NCBI RefSeq assembly: GCF_000003815.2
Contig: NC_049989.1
Span: 13,729,764-13,793,763, forward strand
From: Branchiostoma floridae
Lineage: Eukaryota; Chordata; Leptocardii; Amphioxiformes; Branchiostomatidae
Direction: 5' to 3'
DNA length: 64,000 bases
In this document: positions 23,801 through 34,439 of the stretch, piece after piece
Position numbering within the stretch: the stretch's first letter is position 1
How the letters are laid out: each line of letters starts with the position of its first letter
Translations under genes and position numbers: made by a program
The notes under the pieces: model-generated
Told to the model about the DNA's origin: nothing
Databases searched by the model: none
Seen by the model: only the letters and a program-made list of their open reading frames with translations

Positions 23801-26800
23801 TTCCAGTGAGTTCCACATGGCCAGCAGGACAGTTGCTTGTGTCTGTTTCAGTACAGGACACATTGTATCCTATCCATGGAGCCTAACATAGAAACATACA
23901 AACATAGAACAATCAACCACGTAGTCATTATGAAACTGCAATAGGAAATATTCTTGCTAACAATTGTACATTATGCAGCATATGTTGATGATTCATCTGA
24001 AGATTTCTTGAAATATGATATTTGAGCATAAGCTTGACAAAGGTCACATGATACAATGTAGATGCACACTGTTCAATTTAATACAGTAAATTCATTTACT
24101 TTCACTGGGACTCAAATTTGTGGTAGAAGGGAAAGGGAGATTTTTTGCAGTGTTTTCAGTTACTTTACAGTTGAAACTATGATCTTCATTACAGCTGTAG
24201 TAATCTATTGGAAATGCATATTTGCAGTGCCATGCATTTGTGGTGGAGAGTTCACCGAAAAAAAAGATTAACAGTAACTGGTCCATCAAAGATTTATGTT
24301 AGGGATTATTCTCTCTCTATATATATCTTATGTTTACCTATCAACTACATATTCAATCTTATCAAGCTAGAACAGGCCCCTTCCTTCATTTTGCTTTACC
24401 GGTATTTTTCCTGCTTCCTTGCGTGTCTTAACTTAAACTACATGTATGTCAACTAAATATTAGTAATGGCCACTACCCCTCAGCCATTCAGAGCACTTCA
24501 CTTACTGTGTTTATATCCCTATAGTGCAGAAAAGTGTAGTACTATGAAAAAAGGGTGGTACTATGAACTCATTTGCATAAAATAGCACCACACATTTTTT
24601 CAGAGTACCACACTTTTTTTGCACCACTGGTTGGGTTACACTGTGCAAGCCTGGGCTTTGCCTTTGTGGGCGGAACGACCCTATTCACCCATAGTAGCCC
24701 TTGTTTTATGTTCTACATTTGTAATCTTAAAAGCCCAATGAATTTGCCATTCTAGGTTCCAACAGATTCAAGGCAAGCAAGGGAAGACATTGTGTTAACC
24801 TGCTCAGCCTGCTGAAAGCTGACTTAAAGCACAGAGGTCAAGCTTTTCCTACAACAGCAAAGAAACTCCAGGAGCTAAGGAAGCTTGCAGGATGCAAAAA
24901 AGGACAATGGAAATTAGGATGAAGAAAGACTGAATGCAGCTATAGGACTTTCCAGGCTATAGATGCAGAACCCAGTGACTGATGATGAATCTTACTTAAT
25001 TCCCATTCATTTGAAATACACTTTTTTCAGCAAATTTTTATCGCTTACACACTTAGGTTAACAGTAGAGGGCTAGTTCAGGGTATATCATTGCACATGTA
25101 AAGTGATACATCATTGAGCTTAATGATAAACAATAACTTTTACCTCTGCACATGTTGTTGTGCGCTGGTCAGGTGTGATGATCATGTTGGTCATTATGAA
25201 GAAACCATCTCGTTGCTAGACAGACAAAAAAAGGAAAACAATTGTAGGTCTTCGGTATAGTCACATGTAATTTGAAGAATTTTCATACTGTCCAATTTTG
25301 TTTTAAACTAATACATTATGGGATCTCATCAGTAAAGTTAATTTGATAGTGAATGAGTTGACACTACTTGCCATCTGACTTCTGTAGGCTTAAAGTAGGT
25401 TAAAATTTAGATATGTAATGCCTTTAGACAGACAAAATTGTGGCCTTGCACTCAGATTAATAACTTTATTTCAATAGTGCCAGTCATACTAAGGACAGAA
25501 GGTAGATGTAGCCCCGAAGAATTTTTGAGGCGATCGGGACAGTGGGTCGTTTAATCAACTGTGTCTTGGTATTGGTGGAGCCCAACCTAATCTCCTTCCA
25601 CTGCCTTTGACCTCCCCAACCAAAGCATGGTATGCCTTAACCTAATACCTAATTTTTACATTTGGAGTGGGGAGTGGAGAGAGGAAATTCAATCACGTCA
25701 AGTCAGCCTTTCCCAAGGGTACAATTATCCATCCGTTCTACCTGCACCTAACCTGCACTGGTCCATGTACCTGCACCTAACCTGCACTGGTCCATGTACC
25801 TGCACCTAACCTGCACTGGTCCATGTACCTGCACCTAACCTGCACTGGTCCATGTACCTGCACCTAACCTGCACTGGTCCATGTACCTGCACCTAACCTG
25901 CACTGGTCCATGTACCTGCACCTAACCTGCACTGGTCCATGTACCTGCACCTAACCTGCACTGGTCCATGTACCTGCACCTAACCTGCACTGGTCCATGT
26001 ACTGGGTTTTATACATAAATGTCATATAATATAGCTGTATATGGATTTCTATTAGCTGCATTGACTGTAATTACCTATAAAGTATAATTTTAAGAAAAAA
26101 AAGATAGCAATGGTTCCTAAACAATTACTATGATCCATACGTCCTATATTCTGAGTGGTGCAGGTAAAATTTGTCTGGTGCAGGTAATTTCCAATGTTAC
26201 CTGCACCAGTGCGCGTATGCAGAAAAAAGTATTTCGAGCCCTGATTTACCTGAGGTGGGACCACCAGACCAGCAATGTCCCAAACACGATCCAGGTCGCC
26301 GATGTCTGTCCTGTTGGGGTAGGCCACGCCCTTGAGTTTTGTAGACACAGAACTGACGATATCTCCGAAGTCCTGGTAACCTTTCTTGTGTACAAACACC
26401 CATCTGAAACAACCACATTAGATATCACATAACGTAATATCATATAATTAGGATAAGAATATTCTGTTATCTGTTTTTGTATCCTACAGATTCTGTACCT
26501 GTATCTGATATGGTGTAACGTAGTTACGTACATTTTGATTGAGTATAATTGCTCTTTGCATAATACACACCAGATTCATGCGAGGCCATAAATGCTACTC
26601 TCCATGCAGAGGTTAGGCCCCGGCTGTTTTTTGACGTTTTTGTTTATTAATCGTTTTTATTGGGCTTTCTATTTTGTATTGTATCTTGCTGTGTCTCAGG
26701 CCTAACACAGCATTGCAATACAAAGCCCATCTAATGAGCCCTACAGTACTTTAATAGTGGCAATGATATCCACTCTATGATAGTTCTGGGGATAACAAAT

Positions 26801-27672
26801 TTGTAAAGGCCTCAGTCCTGAGTTGATAACTATCTGGTACTTGATTACATCATCAGCATTGTTCTTTTCTGAGCTGGTATTACAAAAAAAATGTATATAG
26901 AAATGCAGTAATCCAGCCTAATGATTACTGTAAATGCAGAAATGTTCGCGGTGAATTAATGTTCGCGGTTTTGGCGGCGACCACTTCACCGCAAACTTAA
27001 AAGCACCGCAAACATTTTTCTATTATAGTATTAGACTGCAGTCTATGGTGTTACCGCGAAATTAAATCCACAGCAAAAAGTGGACCTTTTTCCAGCTACC
27101 GAGAAATTAAATCCCCGCGAACTTAAATGCATTTACAGTATCATTTTGACTTGATGCTATTCAGTTTACTGATATACTGAATGGACATGAACATGTGTCA
27201 TTGCACGTACTACTACCCTGACTCAGCTACATAACGTTATGCCAAAGTTCAACAATGTATTCATTGACAAGCTTATAGGAAAGGCACGTATTTCTATAAA
27301 AATTAGTACATATCAAGTGTTTTCATGTGCTGACTTTTTCCCGTTATAAGTTTAAAAAGTAACCAAAGACCCTAAGGTACATCTAAATGATAAATGTTGC
27401 TTCGTAACTTTCAATTAATTACATTAATTTAATTTGTAACTCTTCCTCGCCCCTCCCCCTTGGCACGCGCACAAAGTTGCCACCCTACATATGCCCCATT
27501 TTCTGATGTAAAAATTGCGCCTTTCTCACCCAATGATGTACCCTATGATGCCCAGTTGGATAACTCTGTTGATGAGGCCGACTTTCTTGTTCTTGATGTG
27601 AACAATTCTCGGCGTATCGTACTCAAATACCACCTGTACGATCCGTTGGCAAACACTCGGACCTTCCGCCAT
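12162..27672 (-). CDS. P2RX: P2X purinoceptor (ATP-gated cation channel), P2X4-like, complete
   Basis: Trimeric plasma-membrane channel opened by extracellular ATP. Coding exons (minus strand): 27530-27672, 26250-26403, 25144-25215, 23798-23882, 23060-23156, 22611-22691, 22073-22220, 8a 19972-20102 or 8b 19236-19366, 18519-18609, 17312-17377, 16364-16465 and 12162-12266. Each has AG/GT borders and phases match throughout, giving 424 residues (human P2X4 has 388). Seen: N-terminal YDTPR, TM1 about 33-54, lysines 70 and 72 in STKLKG, T195, N302 and R304 (NFR), K321 in [11 protein letters not shown]2 about 340-368, and YQEKK (YxxxK) at 375-379. The ten ectodomain cysteines are C121, 133, 141, 158, 168, 174, 226, 238, 272 and 281. 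All residues known to contact ATP in the family are present, so the channel should be functional. Subtype assignment is uncertain; P2X4 is the closest I can judge by eye. Confidence 0.95.
12795..13074. mobile_element. MITE in the last P2X intron
   Basis: The left end TTAGACCACACCAATTTTAT continues into TTGTTGTTTCTCG. The right end is its inverted copy, CGAGAAACAACAAATAAGAT followed by TGGTGTGGCCTTA. That gives inverted repeats of about 33 bp around 210 bp of AT-rich DNA. The element is non-coding and lies in the intron between coding exons 11 and 12 of the P2X gene. Confidence 0.8.
13075..16363. other. Remainder of P2X intron 11
   Basis: No further exon recognised. A block at about 14410-14530 contains three loosely repeated units resembling AACGGTAAATTCAG. 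The same unit recurs near 47020-47070, so it is a dispersed repeat. Confidence 0.45.
16528..16739. mobile_element. MITE, TACTGTAAATGCA family, copy 1
   Basis: The ends TACTGTAAATGC and GCACTTACAGTA are inverted repeats starting with TA, as in Tc1/mariner-type elements. The interior has mirrored TTCGCGGT / ACCGCGAA blocks. It lies in P2X intron 10. Relatives lie at 17100-17287, 26926-27140, 27997-28051 and 56764-56992. Confidence 0.85.
17100..17287. mobile_element. MITE, TACTGTAAATGCA family, diverged copy
   Basis: Degenerate copy ending GGCATTTACAGTA at 17287. Internal TTTTGCAGTGACCACTTCA matches the TTTTCGCAGTGGCCGCTTCA block of copy 1. Its end lies about 24 bp into P2X intron 10, next to the exon 10 donor. 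Confidence 0.65.
17619..17860. repeat. (TG)n microsatellite
   Basis: Long TG/GT-rich array, pure from about 17747 to 17805 and interrupted elsewhere. It lies in P2X intron 9. Overlapping open frames read from it (VCVCVC or THTHTH) are artefacts. Confidence 0.95.
18127..18240. other. Assembly gap (114 N)
   Basis: Run of N in P2X intron 9. All expected coding exons are found outside it, so no receptor exon seems to be lost. Confidence 0.99.
18948..19166. mobile_element. MITE in the P2X intron between exons 8b and 9
   Basis: The ends TAAGGCTTAGGTCCCAATTG and CAATTGGGACCCAAGCCTTA are near-perfect 20-bp inverted repeats around about 180 bp of non-coding DNA. Confidence 0.8.
19236..19366 (-). CDS. 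P2RX: P2X alternative exon 8b
   Basis: A 131-nt exon with acceptor CAG and donor GTTGTC. Its protein begins [15 protein letters not shown] and ends FSAGYNF, with the arginine of the NFR motif completed by exon 9. It carries ectodomain cysteines 272 and 281 and asparagine 302 of the ATP pocket. It starts in phase 0 and ends in phase 2, exactly like exon 8a 605 bp upstream. It differs from 8a at 14 of 43 residues, several in the stretch just before NFR. The donor is weaker than that of 8a. Confidence 0.9.
19972..20102 (-). CDS. P2RX: P2X alternative exon 8a
   Basis: A 131-nt exon with acceptor TTTTCCAG and donor GTGGGA. The protein begins [15 protein letters not shown] and ends VSPGYNF. It fills the same position as exon 8b: same length, same phases, same cysteines and same NFR start. 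Including both copies would give 262 nt and shift exon 9 out of frame, so the two are predicted to be used one at a time. Neither copy has a stop or a damaged splice border. Confidence 0.92.
20215..21905. repeat. Diverged tandem repeat in P2X intron 7
   Basis: More than a dozen irregular copies of a unit of about 50-60 bp contain GTCCTTGGTGCTGATTGG and TGGTTGGCTACTATAG. Two neighbouring copies near 20338-20450 are nearly identical. The array is split by an inserted element at 20983-21644. Each unit holds GATTGG, a reverse CCAAT word. It lies immediately upstream (in gene direction) of the alternative exon 8 pair. Confidence 0.9.
20983..21644. mobile_element. Non-autonomous DNA transposon inserted in the tandem repeat
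   Basis: The termini GGTTCCGGTTCGGAGTTT and AAATTCCGAACCGGAACC are inverted repeats with one mismatch. TTTG is present on both sides (20979-20982 and 21645-21648), a probable 4-bp target duplication. Tandem-repeat sequence resumes on either side, so the insertion is younger than the array. The 662-bp interior has only short open frames and no recognised transposase. Confidence 0.8.
22836..22996. mobile_element. MITE fragment (TACAGTCAAACC family) in P2X intron 5
   Basis: It ends GAGGTTTGACTGTA and contains GACCGCCTCTCC and GTGTGGTCGTTTTG blocks, matching the ends of 47213-48080. It lies between P2X exons 5 and 6. Confidence 0.65.
24463..24715. mobile_element. MITE with GTACTATGAA arms, copy 1
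   Basis: It shares long stretches with 48194-48620: ATGGCCACTAC at the left, TAGTGCAGAAAA, GTACTATGAA, ATTTGCATAAAATAG, ACCACACATTTTTT and CCCATAGTAGCCCTTGTTT at the right. The GTGCAGAAAA and TTTTTTTGCAC parts form an internal inverted repeat. It lies in P2X intron 3 and is non-coding. Confidence 0.8.
25741..26001. repeat. 29-bp minisatellite, nine copies
   Basis: Nine head-to-tail, essentially identical 29-bp units begin CCTGCACCTAACCTGCACTG. The array and its right flank (to about 26230) belong to a dispersed element also found inverted at 62040-62350, where the unit is present about once. There is no spacer between units. It lies in P2X intron 2. Confidence 0.95.
26926..27140. mobile_element. 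MITE, TACTGTAAATGCA family, well-preserved copy
   Basis: The ends TACTGTAAATGCAGAAATG and GCATTTACAGTA are inverted. Mirrored GTTCGCGGT and ACCGCGAAATT blocks occupy the interior. It lies in P2X intron 1. Confidence 0.88.
27530..27672 (-). CDS. P2RX: P2X first coding exon
   Basis: The start ATG at 27670-27672 opens [20 protein letters not shown], followed by [13 protein letters not shown] and the start of TM1 ([12 protein letters not shown]). The YDTPR block is the conserved P2X N-terminal motif with its TPR phosphorylation-type site. The exon ends in phase 2 at donor GTGAGA. The ATG is the only in-frame start that gives a typical P2X N-terminal length. Confidence 0.93.
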
Positions 27673-27709
27673 GTTGGCAATCTGGGTTAGGGTTTCTAAA
27701 CCCGGAAGT
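27665..27709 (-). promoter_or_regulatory. ETS-like and YY1-like motifs at the P2X start
   Basis: CCGGAAGT (27702-27709), a canonical ETS-family core, lies about 30 bp upstream of the P2X start codon. The start codon itself sits in AACATGGCGGAAG on the minus strand, which resembles a YY1 site (ATGGCGG core) overlapping the initiator. The pairing is common at TATA-less promoters. The transcription start was not located. Confidence 0.4.
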
Positions 27710-27996
27710 AAGACGTGTCTTCATGGGGTTTATTGACCACAACGTTTCTGACATTTTTTGTCGACAATTGTCATACCCATACACACCAGCTAGTAATTCA
27801 TTGCAAGTTGTTAACCTTTGATAGAATTTGTAACGTTTTATGTATCTTGGGGGAAATGTTGTCGAGAAGGTCAGATCATATGGTGTACTCAAAAACTCAT
27901 AACATACCCTCCAAATGTAAACAATAGAGGTCGCTTTTACCTGTTGTGTAAACTTAAACCACGTGACGATGACGAGAAAGTACCAAAATGGGAACA

Positions 27997-28051
27997 TACT
28001 GTAAATGTTTTTAAGTTCGCGGGGATTTAATTTCGCGGTAGCGGGAAAAAG
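27997..28051. mobile_element. Truncated TACTGTAAATGCA-family MITE
   Basis: TACTGTAAATG is followed by AAGTTCGCGGGGATTTAATT and TCGCGGTAGCGGGAAAAAGG, which matches one end of the family. The other end is missing. Confidence 0.7.
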
Positions 28052-31000
28052 GTTTGATGGCCTATTAACACTGCTGATCCTCCAAGCCTTGATTGAAAAT
28101 GCCACTTGACCACTGGCTCATATTATAATGTTACCAGAAATATATTTTGCTCCCAGCAGAAAGACTTCTAATGAGCTTATTTGGTTTGAATATATAGCCC
28201 TGAGCCCTAGAGCCCTTGTTCATGCTTCTCTCCCCTTAAAACATGCTTCTCTCCCCTTAAAACAATGTGTATCATCAGGCTAATCTGTTAATCACATCTC
28301 TGATTAGATTGGTAAAAGAAGCAATCTTCTAAAGTACAAGTTCATTGAGGAATAAGTACCTTACATTAGATTGTCTCAAAGTTATGTCATGCTCACCAAG
28401 CTATTCAGAACTAATTATAAGTTCTACCAACAGCTTTCAGGTTACCAAAAGTCAGATCCAAACCTGTAAATTCAAGGCATCTCCAATTACCTTTCCTGCC
28501 ATGGTCTGCCATGGCGATTAGTTTTGCTCCACCTTTGATTTGTCTTTGAGTTGAGAGGTCATCTCTGTGCTAAGGCCAGGAGACTGAGGGCAGGGGGTTA
28601 ATTTGGTGTGACTGGCCCTTGTCAGGGGAAGGAGATCAGGCTTCTGCTACAGTCTGAGGGGCTTGAATGATGATAAATGATGATTAATGGTCCGTACATT
28701 AGTGCTGGACTGGGGTGACCGGTGCCATGCCGCACTGCACACCACTTTTGTAAGGGATGTGCTTCTCCAGGATAAGTTTCCCTTAGTGATTATATTAAAT
28801 AGATAGTGATTTACATAATTTGCATCTCATTATGTTGATGATCACCCAAAGTACCTACCTACCAAAAACAAAGAATATCCAACAATCCCCTCAGGAGTTA
28901 TCCATCTAAAAAGTTACGAACTATAAGACCCACTGCCGTTCCAAACAAGCTGCTAGGGGGCCCAAAATTATACCATTTACTCCCAGTTCCAACATCTATT
29001 TACCACTTACAAATCATGAACCTGGCACTTCTGGAAAATTTAGGCGCAAACTTAAAGTTGACGCTCACTTGCAGTACCAAAACAAGTCGCCAGGAGGCCC
29101 ATCATCGAACTTGACCTTCCTTTCTGTGTCCCCTACCTATCAACCAAATATCATTAGCATCCATCAAGAACATCTTGAGTTATCTGCATACAGACAAACG
29201 CACTTACATACAAAGCCAGCTACAGCACCATAGGTAAAAGCTAGCTAAACCATTCTCGCACATGACAATCCTTTCCACAACCGCTACACACCTGCTAAAT
29301 ATCGTGGAAATCGCCCAGCTGCATTTTGACTTATGCTTCCCGAAAAAACACACGAAAAAATACCAATTCAAGCTCGCTACTATTCCGTAGGAAAACGCCA
29401 GGTAAATCATTTTCGAACTAGGCATGCCTTTCAACAACCGCTACACACCTGCAAAAAATCAAAAAGTTCCATCCACAATTTCTCGACTTATATCCTGTTG
29501 ACCTACATACAGACCCAAGTCGACAAAAACATACTCTTCTTGGCGAAGAGAACTTGGGTACAGTCACGGCGTTGTCTAGAAACGCACACAAGGGTCACAC
29601 AACTTACGATTTGCTAAGGTATTAAATTGAGAATTTGAGACAAACACAAACCAAAACAAAATGACAGCTGTGGATTCCATATAGTTTTATTTGTGTATTG
29701 GTTGCTCAGTATTGTTAAGACAGGTTTTGCCCACCTTGGCTAATTAACTGACCTGGAAACTTTCTGGTGTAATAAATGTTTACCTGGTGGTAATATTATA
29801 AAATCTTCAATTACTGACCATGTATCATGTCCATAAGATTTAGTCTGACTTCATTGGTTTCACATAAATATAATTGATATTGAATTATATGAATAATAAG
29901 CACTGCTGCATTTTATCGCTTTTAGGCTCTTGGTGCATCGCTAAGGTATATCTAATTGAAGTAAATTTGGTATGTATGTATTCATCAATAAGTACTCTAT
30001 AACAATAAGGGGGGTACATGCTTGCTGATCCAATAATAACAAGGATATTCTTTAATATGTTAAAAATATTGACGAAAATGGCATATTGGCAATATTCATG
30101 AAGGTCTTGTTAAGTCCTAGTGACTTTACAATGTACATTCCCACTTGGATGTTGTAGCACCACATGTCTACTTTCTAAAAATGTCTTTTATGACCGCAAA
30201 ATATATTGCATATGGTTGCACCTTCTGAAATAGAAAAAAATTACAAATATTCAAGTTTTGGCTCCTCCATGGGTGAAATTTGATATCTTTGTTTGGACAA
30301 GTGGACAATAAGGGCAATTAACTTGTTTACTTAGGGCACTGACAGCAGGGTAGCTGAGCACCTGAGGAAAACAATAGCCAGGTGTTCACACCTTTGCTTG
30401 AAAGTGGCATAGGTGGCAGACAGCTTGGCTTGGGTTATATCAACAAAACACAAACATGGCTGTAATTTAGTGTAAACAAGGAATATGTTACAAGAATTGT
30501 TATGAAGCATGGATTTCAAAATACAATATGTACACAGAAGACATAACTGTCTATCAAAGATATGTTTGCAATCAGAAACAAAATTCTCCTTGAAACAAAT
30601 GGAAGATGCTCATGTACACTGAAGTTACTTGAATCAAACTGTTAAAAGCTCCTTGCTTGAATGTTGCAAGAGGCCTTATGAGGGCATTTGGCATGAAGGG
30701 ATTCAAGTGACTTATGTAACAAATTTGGTAAAACAATTGTGTACATAAAGGGAATTCTTAGGCAGCTGGTTATTGACAGAGTAACCGAAAGTTCAAAATT
30801 AGAGAGTAAGACGTAGTTAACAGCATGTTATAGCTTTACTGCCATTTATAGCTTAAACAAATATAGAATGATACAAATATAGTGTCAACATTCAACTATG
30901 TCAGTGCACAACAGGTAAAAAGCTGCATCTGTTCAGGGCCAGCCCGGGACAGGCAACAAATACCTTTGAATGTGGGCTCTGGAGCTGTCAGAGCTGGCCT

Positions 31001-32364
31001 GTGTGGCCCTGAAATTACAGTCTGGCGACAGTTTAAGCATGTATTAAAGGAGCAGCAAAATGTGTAACTTAGAGTGGTGCGATACTCTTTTTAACAAGTT
31101 AATTACACTCCCAGACTGAAACTATCCAGGTTATTGCCTGTTGTTCCTTGACACACGAGGATTAGACGTGCTTACACTGAGACTTTGATTACAATACAAT
31201 CCGTTATCTCTTTATCTCTATCAAAAGAGTGTTTTCTCAACTATAACGTCCTTGCTCTTGTGAACTTTGCTAAAAAAATGTGTGTGTGGTAGGTGACGTA
31301 ACCGTAGTATATCAAAACAGACTATTGGTACAACAGTTTTCATCTGAGCGTTGTTTTCTATCAAATACCTTGTTTTGGAATAAAAATCGATTATCAAAAC
31401 AAACAAAGCCGGCATCAGATCCAGGAAAGAACATGGGGAATTATCAAACTATTGGTCAGCTTAATTGGTCAGATTACACCCTGGTTGAATTTGGTTATCT
31501 TTATAAGATTCTGTCGGGCTATTTGTAATTAAAGTGGTCAAATTTGATGAAACCGTGAATCAATCAGTGTGTAAGTTATTAGAAATACTCCTAAACCCAG
31601 GAAATCCTTTGTCAATCATAATACACATCCAGCACCAATCCCAGACAGTCTGATATTTCACACTCCACAGGAGGACAGGTATCACCTCACCTGGTCCACT
31701 GGCACCCTCCCTGCATTGTTATCACACTGGGCGGGGAGGGGGTAATTATCGAACAATAGGGGAAATGAGGAAAATTCAGGGTCAAAGGTTGTATCTATGT
31801 GTTGCTAGGGCAGCCAACGCCCGCTTTGCTGGGGGTCTTGAGATATGTCTTAGTCGCACTGAGTGAGCCCACAATCTAAACCTATGGCTTCTTCGCGGCG
31901 CTGGGTACGAGCGTGCCCCCCACACGAGCCCCCGTACGTGCCAGTATGGGCGTCGCGCCTGCCCTGTACAGCCTGAACGTTTTCAGAAATACGACTGGCG
32001 GACGTAACCTCCCAAAAAAACGTACGGACAAATTGCACGTACGGCGGGTTGTGCCCTTGGCTTTTGGGAGAGACTAAATTTGCTCTACTTATTCTGTAAA
32101 TTCGTGTACAATGTACACATTTTGGGCGCTACTGAACAGCAAAGCTTCAGAAGACCGTGTTATTTAAAACAACACCTCTGTGAAGTGGAGACAAATATTA
32201 AGCAAATGGTTGCTAATTCTGGTTGCTAAGTTATCTTCATGGAAGACGTTCAAACCAATGGCGCAATTGCGAACACACGTCAAAACAACATTTCATTATT
32301 TTGGCTTCGCACCTGCTTCTTCATCCAAGACGAGGGTAGCGGGACATGTGGTAGGGGGTTCATT
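28052..32364. other. Unassigned DNA upstream of the P2X gene
   Basis: No coding exon is recognised. A polypurine/pyrimidine-poor stretch at 28840-29210 (ACCTACCTACC, then CATACAGACAAACGCA) looks like a transposable-element end. A 30-bp segment at 29524-29553 recurs at 45242-45271. A GC-richer block at about 31800-32060 shares the words CACGTACGGCGGGTTGTG (inverted) with 45060-45090, indicating another dispersed family. Confidence 0.4.
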
Positions 32365-32423
32365 ATAATATATTCCCACTCACGTTGCCTCAGTGGAGAG
32401 TTAAGGACTGGGGTGAGAAGACC
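32365..32423. repeat. 59-bp direct repeat, copy 1
   Basis: From ATAATATATTCCCACTCACG to GGGTGAGAAGACC, identical by eye to 33183-33241. The two copies bracket the LINE fragment at 32540-32960. Confidence 0.85.
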
Positions 32424-32539
32424 GAGGCATCGTGGAATCCGAGATTCCATGCTTACCCGTACAATACTTAGGGGGTGGGCGGGTGGGGGGGCTAAAAATT
32501 TGACTGCACTTCTTTCCCGTGCTCCCCCCATCTACTAAT

Positions 32540-32960
32540 ATCCTCTTCAGCAGAAAAGGTGAAGAATTGCTCCGAAACTTGATATCATGTGTTGCGCTCT
32601 GTTGTTCAGATATAACACAGAAAAGACACCTACACTTGAACAGAACTTTATTGCCCGACAATTGTACATGATATGGCAACTATTATTACACAAAGTACCA
32701 AATGACTGACACTCGGTTTTATTCCGACTGCTGTACCACATGAGAAACAGCCATACACTCTTTGTGTCTGGCGGTAGGCTGTTCCAGACATTGGGCCCAC
32801 GGTAGGCTATTGATCTTCTGAAGGTCTCTCGCTTAGGCTTTGGGACAACCAGTTGACTACTTGCTTTGGTTGTTCGTGTACTCTGGTCCCTGCAGTACAC
32901 AAACATCTAGCGCATGTAGGGTGGTAGTTGCATATAACTTCGGAGCTTTGGATAATCCAC
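32540..32960 (-). mobile_element. Non-LTR retrotransposon 3' fragment (reverse transcriptase C-terminus)
   Basis: On the minus strand, residues ending with ETFRRSIAYRGPNVWNSLPP are read between about 32906 and 32740. The F-x-R-S-x-x-Y-R-G-x-x-x-W-N-S-L-P block is characteristic of the C-terminal end of Jockey/CR1/L2-type reverse transcriptase ORFs. The upstream frame (SDLCGLSKAPKLYA) is in a different frame, so the copy is frameshifted as well as 5'-truncated. It is not functional. Confidence 0.7.
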
Positions 32961-33074
32961 ACAGATCGGAGATATCCCTCTGGTGAAAAACGGCTACACT
33001 AGAAACCTACATTGCCTCTGACCGTGGACTGTAGCTAGACTAGTCTACTCTTGCTAGGCTGTGTCCCTCCCGTC

Positions 33075-33182
33075 CGGCTCATGATTCACTTGTGAATAGA
33101 GGGGGAGTTATATCACATGTCATAAACTCACGCGAGTGGAGATCTCGCGAGAGTTCATTCCATTGTGATATTATTGGGAATC
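33075..33182. repeat. 108-bp direct repeat, copy 1
   Basis: From CGGCTCATGATTCACTTGTG to TGATATTATTGGGAATC. It is identical by eye, in the same orientation, to 40524-40631, 7.4 kb away. It contains the near-palindrome CGCGAGTGGAGATCTCGCG. Confidence 0.92.
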
Positions 33183-33241
33183 ATAATATATTCCCACTCA
33201 CGTTGCCTCAGTGGAGAGTTAAGGACTGGGGTGAGAAGACC
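33183..33241. repeat. 59-bp direct repeat, copy 2
   Basis: Identical by eye to 32365-32423. It directly abuts the 108-bp repeat on its left. Confidence 0.85.
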
Positions 33242-34430
33242 TCGGCACCCGCTTCTCCCGAGTGCCATTATTCCCCTAATTTAAGTTCCTGCCTTTCCCT
33301 TTATTTAATCCTCTCCCAATCCTTATTCTTCTCCATTCCCTTTTCCCAATCCTTATTGTCTTCATTCCCCCAATCCCTTATATTTACTCCCTCACCTCTG
33401 TGCCTTTCCGTACAAAACCCTCTACGTATGCATTAAGCCACCTTGACAACACAGCAGCATCCCCTATGGTCTGCTGCGCATGCTTGTTGTTATCAACAGG
33501 GTGGGTGTAAGACTATCACAGTCACAGTCATCAGTCTTTAGGTGTTCCTCAGGAATGCAGATTGATCCCTGGTTCTCAGCTAAGTTCATTGGGCGCCTAA
33601 GGTCCGGCTCGAGTGGGACCTGTCCAATCCGAACTCAGTGGAATGGTCGACGACCAGTCCGATTAGATAGAGAGCCCTTAGAGATTACCTAAGACCAACC
33701 TCTCCCAGGTTTACAGTAGTTCAACTCATCCTGCGTCGTGTTGGAAATCAAACATTGATTTCTCTGCGTATACAAGAACAATATTCCAGCTGCAGAGAAA
33801 GCTATCACCACAATGCTTGCTCAGTATCTAACCTGTAACTGTCGACCTTTACGCACAGTTCTATGTATTTCAGTCTGGACAGGCCCCACTCGCTTCCCGG
33901 ACCACCAGGCCGAAGCCAGTATGGGTGGCAACAGCTTAAGGGAGCTGAACACGGTCCACGAGTGAGAACTAGGCCAGCTAAAGGTAGCCAGTAAACAGGA
34001 ACACAGAAAATACAATGGTAGGAAGGAATGTGACACGAGAAACTCGTCATGATCTTTGTCTTTATTCCAAACTTGCATAACAAGAAACGCAAACACCGGT
34101 TCAGTCAACGGTAAAATCACCATCCAACATTACCGTGCAGACGCTGCGGACCTTATCGAAAATTGCATGTCGTCCAAGGTCACAATCTAATTGTGACAAA
34201 CGAAGTTCCATTGTTCCCATTGTGTCCTCCATTCCTTTGACCTTTACTTCTGACCTGTCCAACAAGGTAGGTCTTCACTGTACTACCGTACGGTCTTGTT
34301 ACCTACCATGGATTTGTTCACCAACCATGCAACAAACCAAACAAAATCTGAGGTTGTCCAACAACCTGTCGTCATATCAAATGAAACACCGACTCAAATC
34401 AAACAAAGTTACGATTACCGTCCACCGGCG
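33242..34430. other. No gene recognised
   Basis: A pyrimidine-rich stretch of TCCC/CTTATT-like words lies at about 33290-33400. No coding structure is recognised. Confidence 0.45.
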
Positions 34431-34439
34431 CCCGTTGTC

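Noticed and set aside
25741-26001. CRISPR-like direct-repeat array
   Set aside because: Units are contiguous with no unique spacers, the genome is eukaryotic, and the unit belongs to a dispersed element.
27623-28105. 160-codon minus-strand ORF over P2X exon 1
   Set aside because: It is in a different frame from the clearly conserved P2X exon and shows no family resemblance.
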